64,000 nucleotides of DNA from Liolophura sinensis (GCF_032854445.1 NC_088306.1:19379764-19443763), one strand, 5' to 3'. Shown: positions 1-13,300, counted from the first letter of the stretch. Translations and numbers: made by a program. The notes: generated by a model not told the origin, from the sequence alone.

Positions 1-3000
1 TCAGTGAGACCACCACAGAATCACCAGAGTGTGAGCTGGGGAATTGCATCGGTGCGATCACCACAGAATCACCAGAGTGTGAACTGGGAGACTGCATCGG
101 TGCGATCACCACAGAATCACCAGAGTGTAAACTGGGAGACTGCATCGGTGCGATCACCACAGAATCACTAGAGTGTGAACTGGTGGACTGCATCGGTGCG
201 ATCACCACAGAATCACCAGAGTGTGAACTGGTGGACTGCATCGGTGCGATCACCACAGAATCACCAGAGTGTGAACTGGGGAATTGCATCGGTGCGATCA
301 CCACAGAATCACCAGAGTGTGAACTGGGGGACTGCATCGGTGCAATCACCACAGAATCTCCAGAGTGTGAGCTGGGGAATTGCATCGGTGCGATCACCAC
401 AGAATCACCAGACTGTGAACTAGGGAACTGCATCTATGCGATCACCACAGAATCACCAGAGTGCGAGCTGGGGAACTGCATCGGTGTGATTAGCACAGAA
501 TCACCAGAGTTTGAACTAGGATGCTGCATCAGTGCGATCACCACAGAATCACAAGAGTGTGAACTGGGGAACTGCATCGGTGCGATCACCACAGAATCAC
601 CAGAGCGTGAACTAAGGTACTGAATCAGTGCGATCACCACAGAATCACCAGATTGTGAACTAGGGAACTGCATCAGTGCGATCACCACAGAATCACCAGA
701 GTGTGAACTGGGGGACTGCATCAGTGCGATCACCACAGAATCACCAGAGCGTGAACTAGGGAATTGCTTCGGTGCGATCACCACAGAATCACCAGATTGT
801 GAACTGGGGGACTGCATCAGTGAGATTACCACAGAATCACCAGATTGTGAACTGGGAGACAGCATCAGTGCGATCACCACAGAATCACTAGAGTGTGAAC
901 TGGGGTACTGCATCAGTGAGATCACCACAGAATCACCAGAGTGTGGTGTGGTCACCACAGAATCACCAGAGTGTGAACTAGGGTACTGCATTGGTGCAAT
1001 CACCACAGAATCACCAGATTGTGAACTGGGGGACTGCATCAGTGAGATTACCACAGAATCACCAGAGTGTGAACTGGGGGACTGCATCGGTGTGATCACC
1101 ACAGAATCACCAAAGTGTGAACTGGGGAACTGCATCATTGAGACCACCACAGAATCACCAGAGTGTGAGCTGGGGAATTGCATTGGTGCGATCACCACAG
1201 AATCACCAGAGTGTGAACTGGGGGACTGCATCGGTGCGATCACCACAGAATCACCAGAGTGTGAGCTGGGGAATTGCATCGGTGCGATCACCACAGAATC
1301 ACCAGAGTGTGAACTGGGGGACTGCATCGGTGCGATCACCACAGAATCACCAGAGTGTGAACTGGGGAATTGCATCGGTGTGATCACCACAGAATCACCA
1401 GAGTGTGAACTGGGGGACTGCATCGGTGCGATCACCACAGAATCACCAGAGTGTGAGCTGGGGAATTGCATCGGTGCGATCACCACAGAATCACCAGAGT
1501 GTGAACTAGGGAACTGCATCAGTGCGATCACCACAGAATAACCAGAGTGCGAGCTGGGGAACTGCATCGGTGTGATCAGCACAGAATCACCAGAGTTTGA
1601 ACTGGGATGCTGCATCAGTGCGATCACCACAGAATCACCAGAGTGTGAACTGGGGAACTGCATTGGTGCGATCACCACAGAATCACCAGAGCGTGAACTA
1701 GGGTACTGCATCAGTGCGATCACCACAGAATCACCAGATTGTGAACTAGGGAACTGCATCAGTGTGATCACCACAGAATCACCAGAGTGTGAACTGGGGG
1801 ACTGCATCAGTGAGATCACCACAGAATCACCAGAGCGTGAACTAGGAATTGCTTCGGTGTGATCACCACAGAATCACCAGATTGTGAACTGGGGGACTGC
1901 ATCAGTGCAATCACCACAGAATCACCAGAGTGTGAACTAGGGAACTGCATCGACGCGATCACCACAGAATCAGAAGAGTGTGAGTTAGGGAATTGCATCG
2001 GTGCGATCACCACAGAATCACCAGATTGTGAACTGGAGGACAGCATCGGTGCGATCACCACAGAATCACCAGAGTGTGAACTAGGGAACTGCATCGATGC
2101 GATCACCACAGAATCACCATAGTGTGAACTGGGGAACTGCATCAGTGCAATCACCACAGAATCACCATAGTGTGAACTAGGGATCTGCATCGGTGCGATC
2201 ACCACAGAATTACTAGAGTGTGAACTGGGGAACTGCATCGGTGCGATCACCACAGAATCACCAGATTGTGAACTAGGGAACTGCATCAGTGTGATCACCA
2301 CAGAATCACCAGAGCGTGAACTAGGGTACTGCATCAGTGCGATCACCACAGAATCACCAGATTGTGAACTAGGGAACTGCATCAGTGTGATCACCACAGA
2401 ATCACCAGAGTGTGAACTGGGGGACTGCATCAGTGCGATCAGCACAGAATCACCAGAGCGTGAACTAGGGAATTGCTTCGGTGCGATCACCACAGAATCT
2501 CCAGATTGTGAACTGGGGGACTGCATCAGTGCGATCACCACAGAATCACCAGAGTGTGAACTAGGGAACTGCATCGATGCGATCACCACAGAATCACCAG
2601 AGTGTGAACTAGGGAATTGCATCGGTGCGAACACCACAGAATCACCAGATTGTGAACTGGGGGACAGCATCGGTGCGATCACCACAGAATCACCAGAGTG
2701 TGAACTAGGGAACTGCATCGGTGCGATCACCACAGAATCACCAGAGTGTGAACTAGGGAACTGCATCGGTGCGATCACCACAGAATTACCAGAGTGTGAA
2801 CTGGGGTGCTGCATCAGTGCGATCACCACAGGATCAATAGATTGTGAACTAGGGGACTGCATCGGTGTGATCACCACAGAATCACCAGATTGTGAATTGG
2901 GGGACTGCATCGGTGCGATCACCACAGAATCACCAGAGTGTGAACTGGGGAACTGCATCGGTTTGATCACCACAGAATCACCAGATTGTGAACTGGGTAA

Positions 3001-4717
3001 CTGCATCGGTGCGATCACCACAGAATCACCAGATTGTGAACTGGGGGACTGCATCAGTGCAATCACCACAGAATCACCAGATTGTGAACTGGGAAACTGC
3101 ATCTGTGCCATCACCACAGAATCAATAGATTGTGAACTGGGAAACTGCATCTGTGCCATCACCACAGAATCAATAGATTGTAAACTGGGGAACTGCATTG
3201 GTGCGATCACCACAGAATGAATAGATTGTGAACTGGGGGACTGCATTGGTGCGATCACCACAGAATCACCAGATTGTGAACTGGAGGACTGCATTGGTGC
3301 GATCACCACAGAATCACCGGATTGTGAACTAGGGAACTGCATCGATGCGATCACCACAGAATCACCAGAGTGTGAACTGGGGAATTGCATCAGTGCGATC
3401 ACCACAGAATCACCAGAGTGTGAACTAGGGAACTACATCGGTGCGATCACCACAGAATTACCAGAGTGTGAACTGGGGTGCTGCATCAGTGCGTTCACCG
3501 CAGAATCAATAGATTGTGAACTGGGGGACTGCATTGGTGTGATCACCACAGAATCACCAGATTGTGACCTGGGGGACTGCATCGGTGCGATCACCACAGA
3601 ATCACCAGATTGTGAACTGGGAAACTGCATCTGTGCCATCACCACAGAATCACCAGAGTGTGAACTGGGGAACTGCATCGGTGCGATCACCACAGAATCA
3701 CCAGATTGTGAACTGGGGAACTGCATCGGTGCGATCACCACAGAATCACCAGATTGTGAACTGGGGGACTGCTTCGGTGCGATCACCACAGAATCACCAG
3801 ATTGTGAACTGGGGGATTGCATCGGTGCGATCACCACAGAATCACCAGTGTGTGAACTGGGGGACTGCATCGGTGCGATCACCACAGAATCACCAGAGTG
3901 TGAACTGGGGAACTGCATCGGTGCGATCACCACAGAATCACCAGATTGTGAACTGGGGGACTGCATCGGTGCGATAACCACAGAATCACCAGATTGTGAA
4001 CTGGGGAACTGCATCGGTGCGATCACCACAGAATCACCAGATTGTGAACTGGGGGACTGCTTCGGTGCGATCACCACAGAATCACCAGATTGTGAACTGG
4101 GGGACTGCATCGGTGCGATCACCACAGAATCACCAGAGTGTGAACTAGGGTACTGCATCGGTGCAATCACCACAGAATCACCAGAGTGTGAACTGGGGAA
4201 CTGCATCAGTGCGATCACCACAGAATCACCAGATTGTGAACTGGGGGACTGCATCGGTGCGATCACCACAGAATCACCAGAGTGTGAACTAGGGAACTGC
4301 ATCGGTGCGATCACCACAGAATCACCAGATTGTGAACTAGTGTACTGCATCGGTGCGATCACTGCATCTGTGCTATCACCACAGAATCACCAGTGTGTGA
4401 ACTAGGGTACTGCATCGGTGCGATCACCACAGAATCACCAGATTGTGAACTGGGGGACTGCATCGGTGCGATCACCACAGAATCACCAGTGTGTGAACTA
4501 GGGTACTGCATCGGTGCGATCACTGCATCGGTGCGATCACCACAGAATCACCAGTGTGTGAACTAGGGTACTGCATCGGTGCGATCACCACAGAATCACC
4601 AGAGTGTGAACTGGGGGACTGCATCGGTGCGATCACCACAGAATCACCAGACTGTGAACTAGGGAATTGCTTCAGTGCGATCACCACAGAATCACCAGAG
4701 TGTGAACTAGGGAACTG
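1..4717. repeat. 48-bp minisatellite, about 98 units
   Basis: The whole stretch is a tandem array of a 48-bp unit that includes CACAGAATCACCAGAGTGTG and continues through an (A/C)TGGG(G)-(A/G)ACTGCATCGGTGCG segment. It begins before the window and ends at about 4717, where the sequence becomes unique. As 48 is 16 codons, several frames on both strands stay open for hundreds of codons: plus frame ITTESPECELGDCIGA, minus frame VVIAPMQSPSSQSGDS. Units vary at a few sites (GAT/GAG, GGGGAC/GGGAAC, CGGT/CAGT). Distinctive variant blocks recur: a GAGTTTGAACT-type unit near 505 and 1590, and a GAGCGTGAACTA-type unit near 603, 1690 and 2309, indicating higher-order duplication. Shortened units containing a 17-bp partial duplication occur near 4360 and 4518. 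I treat it as non-coding satellite: no start context, no flanking exon, and a one-base deletion near 1845 breaks both open frames together. Confidence 0.95.
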
Positions 4718-5641
4718 TACTCACGCTAAGGCCTGCATTCTGAATATAGACCTGCTCCCTTATATTAACATATCACCACAGACAATTCTCTGTATTTACA
4801 CATTTTATTCATTCCTGACTGGGCATCGGGGTGCTGACCAATGTTAACACCTTACAATGGGCCTCCGTGGGTGTGGCCATACACAGGTACATGTAGACGC
4901 TCTTAAATATTATGAAATATGGCACCAATGGCTGTTTGTGACTGTGTGCAAGGGCATAAATGGAGGAAAAGAGAAAACAACACTTCCACATGGCTGAAGC
5001 AAAACATCCAGGAACAGCTTAGCAACACCTAACAACAGTATTCCTATCTCAAACATAAAGGCATTATTGTATTTGTATTCTGCAAAAGTTCTTCCTTAGG
5101 ATATAATTCTTAGTATATTCTTAATGTATCAAAGTTGAATAAACTCTGTAAAATTTAAATTAATTTAAATTATCAGGGCCAGGAACTTTGTATTACAGAG
5201 TATCAAGCAGTATGCATATATACATTACTTCATGTACTGGCATATATATATATATATATACATTACTATATTACTATATATATATATATCTGCCACGCTT
5301 TTTTATTCACCAGCACCTTATTAAAACCAAACTGGGTTGTGCATCTACTTAGGAAGCAGGAGACAAAACAACTTATAACCAAATCTTCAACGGGCAAAAA
5401 CTAGTACACAGCATACTGACACACATAAATATTGATAACATACAGGTAAATGTACACATCAGATATTACAACTAAGACAAATTCCATACACGAATATGTA
5501 TATCACAAGCTATGCGAAATCAATTCATACAGCAGATTTCTTGCAGACTTTAAACTATTTTTATTAATAACATAATCCCTAATTACTGGAACTCTCCAAT
5601 TCGTCGTAAAACACTATTTGTTATTTATAAGCCCTTACAGG
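4718..5641. other. Non-coding stretch with TA microsatellite
   Basis: Unique AT-rich sequence after the 48-bp array. It contains TA-rich runs at about 5238-5290. No coding similarity, RNA gene or mobile element is recognised. Confidence 0.6.
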
Positions 5642-5913
5642 GACCTCTGAGGCTCAGTTGTTTAGCGTGCTAGCGCAGCGTAATGACCCAGGAGCCTCTC
5701 ACCAATGTGGTCGCTTGAGTTCAAGTCCAGCTCATACCCGCTTCCTCTCTGGCTGTACATGGGAAGGTCTGCCAGCATCCTGCGGATGGTGAAGTGGGTT
5801 TCCCCCCCAGGCTCTGCCCGGATTCCTCCCACCATAATGCTGGCCTCCGTCGAATAAGTGAAAATATTCTCAAGTACGACGTAAAACACTAATCAAATAA
5901 ATAAAATAAATGA
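5642..5913 (+). mobile_element. tRNA-derived SINE, family A, full length
   Basis: The 5' head is tRNA-like (GGCTCAGTTGTTTAGCGTGC as box A, GAGTTCAAGTCCAGC as box B). A conserved central domain follows (GGAAGGTCTGCCAGCA, CATAATGCTGGCC), then a tail GTAAAACACTAATCAAATAAATA. The direct repeat GCCCTTACAGG flanks it at 5631-5641 and 5914-5924, a target-site duplication. The layout resembles the MetaSINE-type superfamily described from bivalves and other animals; that assignment is from memory and unverified. At least 18 other copies or fragments lie in this window. Confidence 0.9.
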
Positions 5914-6053
5914 GCCCTTACAGGCACCCAGCAACATATACAACAAAAAGAATTAAGGCATTTAAATATTTCTGGCAAGAATATCACAGTATGTCCCACA
6001 AAGTCTTTAGACAAAAAATGCACCATGCTTCTATATAGAGCAAACTGTTTCAA

Positions 6054-6171
6054 TTTATTTATTTATTTGATTGGGTTGGGGTAAAACCGGGCAGAGCCCG
6101 GGAGAAACCCACGACCATCTGCAGGTTGTTGTCAAACCTTCGCACGTAGGGCCAGAGAGGAAGCAAATTGT
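6054..6171 (-). mobile_element. SINE family A fragment
   Basis: Partial minus-orientation copy: the TTTATTTATTTGATTGG tail, then an internal deletion joining to ACCGGGCAGAGCCCGGGAGAAACCCACGACC and GAGAGGAAGC. The tRNA-like head is missing. Confidence 0.8.
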
Positions 6172-6204
6172 TTCAAAGAAAGAGGTATCCATTATTTGGA
6201 CTGC

Positions 6205-6690
6205 TTTAGTAGCATTATGATTAGTGCATCCACCTCGAAGTCCAGAGACCTGGGATCAGGCCCAGGTTGACTCCTACCACATCCACCTCGAAGTCCAGAG
6301 ACCTGGGATCAGGCCCAGGTTGACTCCACTCCTACCACATCCACCTCGAAGTCCAGAGACCTGGGATCAGGCCCAGGTTGACTCCTACCACATCCACCTC
6401 GAAGTCCAGAGACCTGGGATCAGGCCCAGGTTGACTCCTACTGACAACTACAGATTTTACTTTTTGCTGCCTCGCTTGGCACTCAGCATTGAGAGGTTAG
6501 AGCAAGGAAACAGGCTTGGTGTCAGTATAATGTGACTGGGTGAGGTGTCATGTCTGGTGTCTTCAGCATGATTGGCAGCATGGGCTCGCCACAAGAAGAC
6601 ACAGTATATGTTCACTCGCCTAATGACTGCTCAATGTCATATGGCTGAAAAGCCGGTATGTAAGCATGCATACATACATACATAAACACT
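6205..6690 (+). mobile_element. SINE family B with internally amplified head
   Basis: A second SINE type. The body has TCAGTATAATGTGACTGGG, GTCATGTCTGGTGTCTTC and CTCGCCACAAGAAGACAC, then a tail around CATATGGCTGAAAAG followed by CATA repeats. Its tRNA-like head region (CACCTCGAAGTCCAGAGACC) is tandemly repeated four times; see the separate repeat entry. Related copies lie at 18960-19255 (minus), 30372-30607, 42775-42870 and 51122-51335. Confidence 0.75.
6227..6441 (+). repeat. 53-bp tandem repeat inside a SINE head
   Basis: Four near-identical copies start at 6227, 6280, 6338 and 6391, with spacings 53, 58 and 53 (one copy has a 5-bp insertion). The unit covers CATCCACCTCGAAGTCCAG through CAGGCCCAGGTTGACTCC and corresponds to the box-B side of the family B SINE head, compared with the single copy at 51160-51185. 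Confidence 0.9.
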
Positions 6691-9097
6691 ATCTCTAACA
6701 TACATGTGTCCACTGTGTACAGGTACTTGATGTTTGACCATTAATATGTAGTATAGCATAAACGCTCTAACATTTGATGAAAAACAGCCAAAGTATTAAC
6801 TTAAACCACATCTGTACACAAGCATCTGTGGCCTCATGCTAAAACATATGGTGGGCAACTTCTGCCAAAAGTGCAATTTTTACAACAAAATGACATGGTA
6901 AGAATTGTTCAATTATTAAATACTTGTACATGTACATGTATAAAACCTCAATTTAAAAAGCCACAGCCAAACGAACGAGTTAAATTACGTGTGACGTAAA
7001 TCATCGCTGTAGGCTAAATCTCCCCAAAATTCACCCATGACTAAGTCGGACATTTGGTAATACTGAGGGCTGAACCGAACTACAGAGCTTTGCTGTTAGA
7101 ACCGAACTACAGAGCTTTGCTGTTAGAACCGAACTACAGAGCTTTGCTGTTAGACATGCAACAGTACTAGCCTGTGTGTTTGATTGGAGTTTAATACCAG
7201 TGTGTAGTTAACAATTTCATTTGAAAAATGGCAGTCATGATCAAGGTACCGGCTCTACAGCGACAAGAGCGATGTGTTAAACCAACAACAAAAACCTTCA
7301 CAACAAAAGCGAACGAACAACTTAGCAGTGCGGCGGGTAATAACAAAACAGTGACACTTTGCAGACAGAATGCAAAATCTCAAACTAATAACCGTAATAT
7401 ATGAGTAACACTAGATCCATCCATGAAAAAAGCCACTGCATCAATGCAACAACAACAACTGGAAACAAAACAAGAAAAAAACTACCACGCCATATCAAAC
7501 AACCTAAAACTTTTCACTGGGTTACATATAATACTCACGTTGACATACCTTGTTTCTGGTTGAAAACCTGCACCACATGATTTCACTAACAAAGCCAGAC
7601 ATAGGTTACCTACATGTATATAAAGTCACAGACCATCAGTTGGGCATCGAGGTCAAATGAGTCCGTTAAGGTCAAGGTAGTGTGTCAAGGTTAAAAAGTG
7701 TGTCACACAATTACCTGTATGCTTAATCAAGTTGTCACATTTATGTTAGTTTTACATGGTGGCATTTTACATGGTGGCACTACCACCTATGTCGGTCCCC
7801 GGTATCACGCAGCGATCCTAGACTAAAGTCAAAGTTTCAAATGACTTTAAAATGGCTATTTCTGAATCAACTACAGCCCTGTTCGCCTTTCTTGCCACAG
7901 AAGCCTCAAAAAGACGAAAACGAAATAATTCAAAAGAGAAGGTGGTACATGTACATGTATGTCCATTTTTGACTGAAAACCAATTGGGTCATCGCATCTC
8001 TCATGTACGTCTAGGTTGTGAACCGCTATGCTATTTTCACAACTTCCTAGAATTGCACGAACTCCACATGAAACCCACTTAAACCCCATATTAACATCTC
8101 TCCGCCAGACAGACCATGTCACTCGGAAATTCTCCTTTACAGTGTATTTTGGAATATTAGAGATCTTGCCTGATAACGCATGAAAAAGCCAATCTCAGAT
8201 TTAACTCCATTAGCTCTGCCAATAGGTGTGGTTATTTCCCCTGGGTGTTCACAAAAGGTTTTTTGTCCTCCTATAAACTACCGACAACAAAGAGCCAAGA
8301 AACATTTTTTCATGTTTTTCAGACATCATTCAATAATGTAATCTCCAGAAGACAACACTTGACAAAGCAAAAACCACTGGACTGTTACTGAATTGTGTCA
8401 CAGAAACATTAAAGTAAGAAGTATGCATTTTAGGGTGCATTTTAAACACGGAACCAGACATTGTACACCATAAAGGCCCATCAGTACAAACATACACATC
8501 ATGTAGAATGTAATTCCCCGTTAGACAAGGTTGGGCCAAGGAAATATTAATTATAATAGCACCCAAGCTTTGACCAAACAAGGGGAGATAACTATCCTCC
8601 TGAAAGGAAAAAATCATTCACTGCTACAACTGAATATAAATGTTCAGTATGGTGGCCTATAAACTAACTACAGTAGCATGGCATACAGAATATTGTTCCA
8701 CAGAAATTTTAACGTATTTGTCATTCAAAATCATTGTTATGCATTAAAAAGAAACAAACATGAATCCAATACCTAATACACGAACTCAGCTCACAAATAT
8801 GAGATTTTAAAGTCAGCACATGTGCTAAAGATACAAGCATTTCTACAAATATTACACTAGAAAAATTAAAATTTAGGTTTAACACATAATGCTGCTTTTC
8901 TTCTTGTAAAACAATTTACAGTATTTGAGTATTGCATAAAAGGAATATTGTGTGAAATGCAGACAAGGAAATTTCCTTCAACATAAAATAACTTTTCAGA
9001 ACATAAATACTGCTGACCTCTTGTATGACAAATGCTTTTGCTAGTCTTGCAAACACTAAGACTGCTAGCAAAACTAAAATACTTCAAAAACTACAGC
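6691..9097. other. Non-coding stretch downstream of MPI
   Basis: Mostly unique AT-rich sequence. A 27-bp unit beginning GAACCGAACTACAGAGC is repeated three times at 7072-7152. Short open frames such as 7852-8082 show no similarity that I recognise and look like chance. No RNA gene seen. Confidence 0.6.
7072..7152. repeat. 27-bp tandem triplicate
   Basis: Three copies of a 27-bp unit (GAACCGAACTACAGAGC then TTTGCTGTTA) start at 7072, 7099 and 7126, essentially identical. Confidence 0.9.
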
Positions 9098-9176
9098 ATT
9101 CCACCCACTACAATGCTGGTAGTATAACTGTATAAGTGAAATATTCTTGAAGTTGGCGTAAAAAATCAATCAAATA
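9098..9176 (+). mobile_element. SINE family A tail fragment
   Basis: Only the 3' portion remains: CACTACAATGCTGG, TATAAGTGAAATATTCTTGA and a terminal AATCAATCAAATAA. Diverged from other copies. Confidence 0.65.
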
Positions 9177-9455
9177 ACTACATAAAGTAGACAAAATGAC
9201 CTTCACTATAGAACTGACCTCACAGTAAACCTCTGCACACGCAATGTTATCTAGCCAATCAACCATTCTTTCTGCTCTTTGCAATATGCTGGCGAAAGCA
9301 GATGTGCTTTCCACAAATGAACACTTCTGTGATACTCCCAACAAATGTGATAAACACTTCTAGTCAATTGTTCACATAACTGACAATATCACTTTACAGA
9401 TTAATGAAAGTCTTTAAATCTGATCTGACCACTAATCTCAATATGACATAAACTA

Positions 9456-9664
9456 ATTCTTCAACCTTTTCACATATGAAAGAGCAACTTTCAGTGTAAT
9501 TTATGCACATTTTTCATTTGATTTTGGAGACACACCTACATTAGTTTGATTAGCCAATTTCAGGACCTCTCAAAAAGTATTAATTTTATCAGTCTACACC
9601 CAATATTTGCCTTCAGAATATGTATCAATAAACACCTTGCAAACATGCTAATAGGTTGAAGAAT
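9456..9664. mobile_element. MITE, about 209 bp, with TIRs
   Basis: The ends are inverted copies: ATTCTTCAACCT at the left and GTTGAAGAAT at the right. The left flank is TA, so a TA target duplication as in Tc1/mariner-type elements is likely. The interior includes CATTTGATTTTGGAGACA and AAACACCTTGCAAACATGC. Close relatives lie at 10401-10568 (reversed), 23130-23313, 30813-31019 and 35089-35275. None encodes a transposase. Confidence 0.8.
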
Positions 9665-9950
9665 TGTAGTATGACAGATTGGGGGCAGTACTGAATACAG
9701 CAGATATACTCCGTGTTTGAGGGAACACAAGGATTGAACCATGTCACCAAATATTTCTTTCACATTTTATAGCAGTTCATAAAGCCTTGCTATATTCTAA
9801 AAATGACATAAAATATCGTTTGAGACTAAGCTGCTTACTTGTCCCAATTTGATACAGTCTATGGCCTATAAAATGGTGTTTTGAGGTTTCTGGAAGGTAT
9901 ATGTGGAATAACATCCTGGACATTGGTAAGTTTCAGCACCAAAAATAATG

Positions 9951-9956
9951 TTTAAT
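9951..9956 (-). promoter_or_regulatory. Candidate MPI poly(A) signal
   Basis: On the minus strand this reads ATTAAA, about 180 nt after the MPI stop codon. No canonical AATAAA was noticed nearer. Weak evidence. Confidence 0.3.
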
Positions 9957-10133
9957 AACCTTCAATTGCCTCTAAAAAAGGCCCTTTTCTTTGTCAAAAT
10001 TCTAGGTCACTGACAATTACATACAGAAGTTGGCGGAACATTCCATGAAATTATACAAGAAGTTCTACTGTACTTTTAAGATTACTCAGATCAGGCCCTA
10101 ATATTACAATACATCAAGCAAAGCTTCAACCCA

Positions 10134-10367
10134 TCAGCAGACTAGATACCTTGTTGCCAGGTTACAATAGGCCCTGAATATTATCATATCTCCTTTATTG
10201 ACTATGATGACTTTTTCCTCTGCGGAGACGAAGAACACCACACCTCGTTGTAGAGATATCGGCTTCGGAAGACTGTCATTCTTTGCCTCCCCTTCGCCCT
10301 GAGTCACGATACAAATGCTGGCACTATCCAATGAACAGAGGGTATAGTTGCTTACAGAGTGAGACAG
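10134..10367 (-). CDS. MPI: MPI exon 8 (last coding exon)
   Basis: Encodes [18 protein letters not shown] through [13 protein letters not shown] and ends with TGA at 10136-10134. The acceptor is a T12 run then GCAG; phase 0. The C-terminal beta-rich motif IIFRAYC matches the family's conserved end, but this protein runs about 9 residues past it. A reversed MITE ends at 10401, about 32 nt upstream of the acceptor. Confidence 0.9.
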   Translation of the reverse strand: MSHSVSNYTLCSLDSASICIVTQGEGEAKNDSLPKPISLQRGVVFFVSAEEKVIIVNKGDMIIFRAYCNLATRYLVC

Positions 10368-13300
10368 CTGCAAAAAAAAAAAAGCATGGTGGTCACTATA
10401 ATTCTTCAACATTTTTGCACATCTGCAAGGTGTTTATGCAAGCATATTCTGAAGCCATTATTCTGTGTAAATTATTCATTTTGTGAAGCCCTGAACAAAG
10501 GGCCAATCAAATCAATGTAGTTTCGCCTCCAAAATCAAATTCTAAACATGCATAAATTGCACTAACATTTTTCTTACATACATGTATGTGAAAAGAATGT
10601 TGAATTAGGGAATGGGTTTATTTATCTGTTTGATTGGTGTTCAGGGTTTTCATTTGGTAACTAGAGCTCAAAAGTAGGCGACTGAACTGAAAAGTCAGTG
10701 TAGTCAAAATAGGTAGTTTCAACTTTCTGCAGATCTACTTGCCCTTTTTGAACACCCTGTGTGCTTAATGCCACACGAAAGTATGGTTTGTTTTAATGAT
10801 GATGATGATTTTGATCATTGTTTAATGGCGTAATAATAATAAATATAATAATGGTTTAGTGATGAAAATTATACCAAAAGTTTTCTCAAGAAAAAAAAAA
10901 AGTCAACAATATGAGACTGTTATAAATTGTGTAAATGACTTGCAGTAAAGATAATTTCCATTAATCCATTTGCAAAAGCCAATGTTAAATGTGACAAAAT
11001 GTGATAATGTTAAATGCAAAAATACATGCAATCAAAATCTCCTCCAAGCATTTGAGAAAATTCATTAATATGCACAGGTAGTAACTGTTGGTCTAATTAC
11101 CTCTAGCAAACTGATGTGTAATAAATAAATGAGGGGGGCTTCGTGGCCAAGGCAGTTAGCACTCCAGCACGAAGCAATGACCCAGGAGCCTCTCGCCATA
11201 GCTGTCATTCAAGTTCAAGTCCGCCTCATGCTAGCTTCCTCTCTAACCATATGTGGGAAGGTCTGCAGCAACCTGCAGATAGTTTTGGGTTTTCCCCAGG
11301 CTCTGTTCTGTTTCCCCCCGCCATAATGCTGGCCACAGTCATATAAGTGAAATATTCTTGAGTTGGGCGTAAAACACCAATCAAATAAATAAATAAGTAA
11401 ATAAATAAATACAATGAATGAACGATTAAGTAGGTATAGGGATGTATCCAGACAACCACTGTCCACCTACATGTACATGTGGGCCTCGTGCTGGCTTCCT
11501 CTCCAGCCGTACGCGAGACCTACGTGGCAACAACCTGCGGATGGTCGGTGGTTTCCCCCTGGCTGTGCCCGGTTTCCACCCACCATAATGCTGGCCGCCA
11601 GCGAAAGTGAAATATTCTTGCGTACGGAGTACAACACCAACCAATAAAAAAATGAATAAATACACTTGGGCACAACCCTTAACATCTACATGTATGCATG
11701 GCGTTATTAGCCCCTTACCTGGACCTTTGAGACACAAAAGTCTTTCACCCCTGGCTCATAAAGTTCCACGCAGGGGTCGTGCTTGTCCTTCCGAGGTTTG
11801 AACAGGTTCCTGGTGGCCGGTTGGCCTGTGTAGTTCAGCATCTTCACTAAAGTGACCTTGTCAATGTACTTGCTGGTCAGACCGGCACGGATCACATTGT
11901 CAGAGCATGCCATACACTCCATACAATCTGCAAATACACAGAGGATATTGCATAGTGATGGATGAATACTGTAAATACTGTCTGAGTGAGAGATGGAAAT
12001 CAATATTCATGAGACGCGGCAGTTAAATGATAATCCATGAGACGCGGTAGTGAAATGATAATCCACGAGATGTGGCAGTAAAATGATAATCCATGAGACG
12101 CGGCAGTGAAATAATCCACGAGACGTGGCAGTTAAATGATAATCCATGAGACTCGGCAGTGAAATGATAATCCACGAGACGTGGCAGTAAAATGATAATC
12201 CATGAGACTCGGCAGAGCAGGGCTTTGTGATCTGGTCCCTAACTGTGTGAAATATCACTTTAATTGATGAAGGAAATTGAGGTATTTCACAATTACATAA
12301 ATAATAAAAAACAAATACAAATATTGTACATGCAAGGGGGACACATTGACGGGTTCTGGTGAGAGATATTGTTATCAATGAGAGATAATTCAATGCACTA
12401 TTTCATTTTCTTGATTATAATTGTATAACATTTCATTACCTGAATTTCCATACAAAGTAATACTGTATTGCCATATGTGTCCTTGCACAGTGAAATTTCT
12501 TTTCCCACACGTCTTTGTGAAGTAATATTTCAATAAACTACATGTACGCTTCCTCTACACTTTTGATAATATTATTTTACCCGACATTTTCTTTATGATA
12601 GGGTGTTTTTTTTTTTTTACCACACTGTATATTCCCCATCACGCGTGTTTTGCTTTGATCGACTAATACCTATTGCCATACATGTGCACAAAAACATTTC
12701 ACTGATATGACACTTAGTGTCATGACTGGAGGAAACCACAGTCCCCTGAGTATAAAACCACTAACATTTGGAAAGTAACTGACGAACATGAACACGCCGA
12801 ATGAGCTCTATTAGTGTAACTGGAGCAGCTTTCCATTGCTTACACTAAATGTAGCTGGTAGAAATTTGCCTTTAGCTCAGTTGGTGGAGAGCTCAACTTT
12901 AGCTGCTGGTACCCGTGTCTGAATTCTGGTGTCATCCACGAAGTGAAATCCTTCAACCATTACGTGTATGTGCGGAATCGGTTGAAAGCAAGAAAATCTC
13001 GAAAGAACTTCATGTAACACCACCTGAGTCGTACAAGACAAAACAAGAATTGCTGCATGTGCATTTTAAGCATGTGGAAGATTAGCTGGTGTCCTCAACT
13101 GTGAGAACCATGTGTCCTTCGGAGACAATGCTCCCCCTCCCCTTCCCCCATCACTATCACCTGCACCCCTAAGAAAAGCCCCCTGACTTACTGCCAGACA
13201 AGCACGGGGCAGATTAGCCACTGTCCTCTCTTGTGAGAACTATATGTCCTTCAGTGACAACGTCCCCTCCCTCACCACTATCACCCACAACCCTGAGACA

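Noticed and set aside
434-4405. Long open frames of 288-529 codons in the 48-bp array
   Set aside because: They follow from a stop-free 16-codon unit and appear on both strands at once. No start context, splice sites or non-repeat flanking coding sequence.
1-4717. CRISPR-like array
   Set aside because: Continuous 48-bp repeats without unique spacers in a eukaryotic sequence.
11414-11737. Open frames on both strands around 11.1-11.8 kb
   Set aside because: They lie in two family A SINEs and, on the minus strand, partly in MPI exon 7.
12865-12945. Possible tRNA gene
   Set aside because: Only A-box similarity is good; the B box is degenerate and the arms do not pair.
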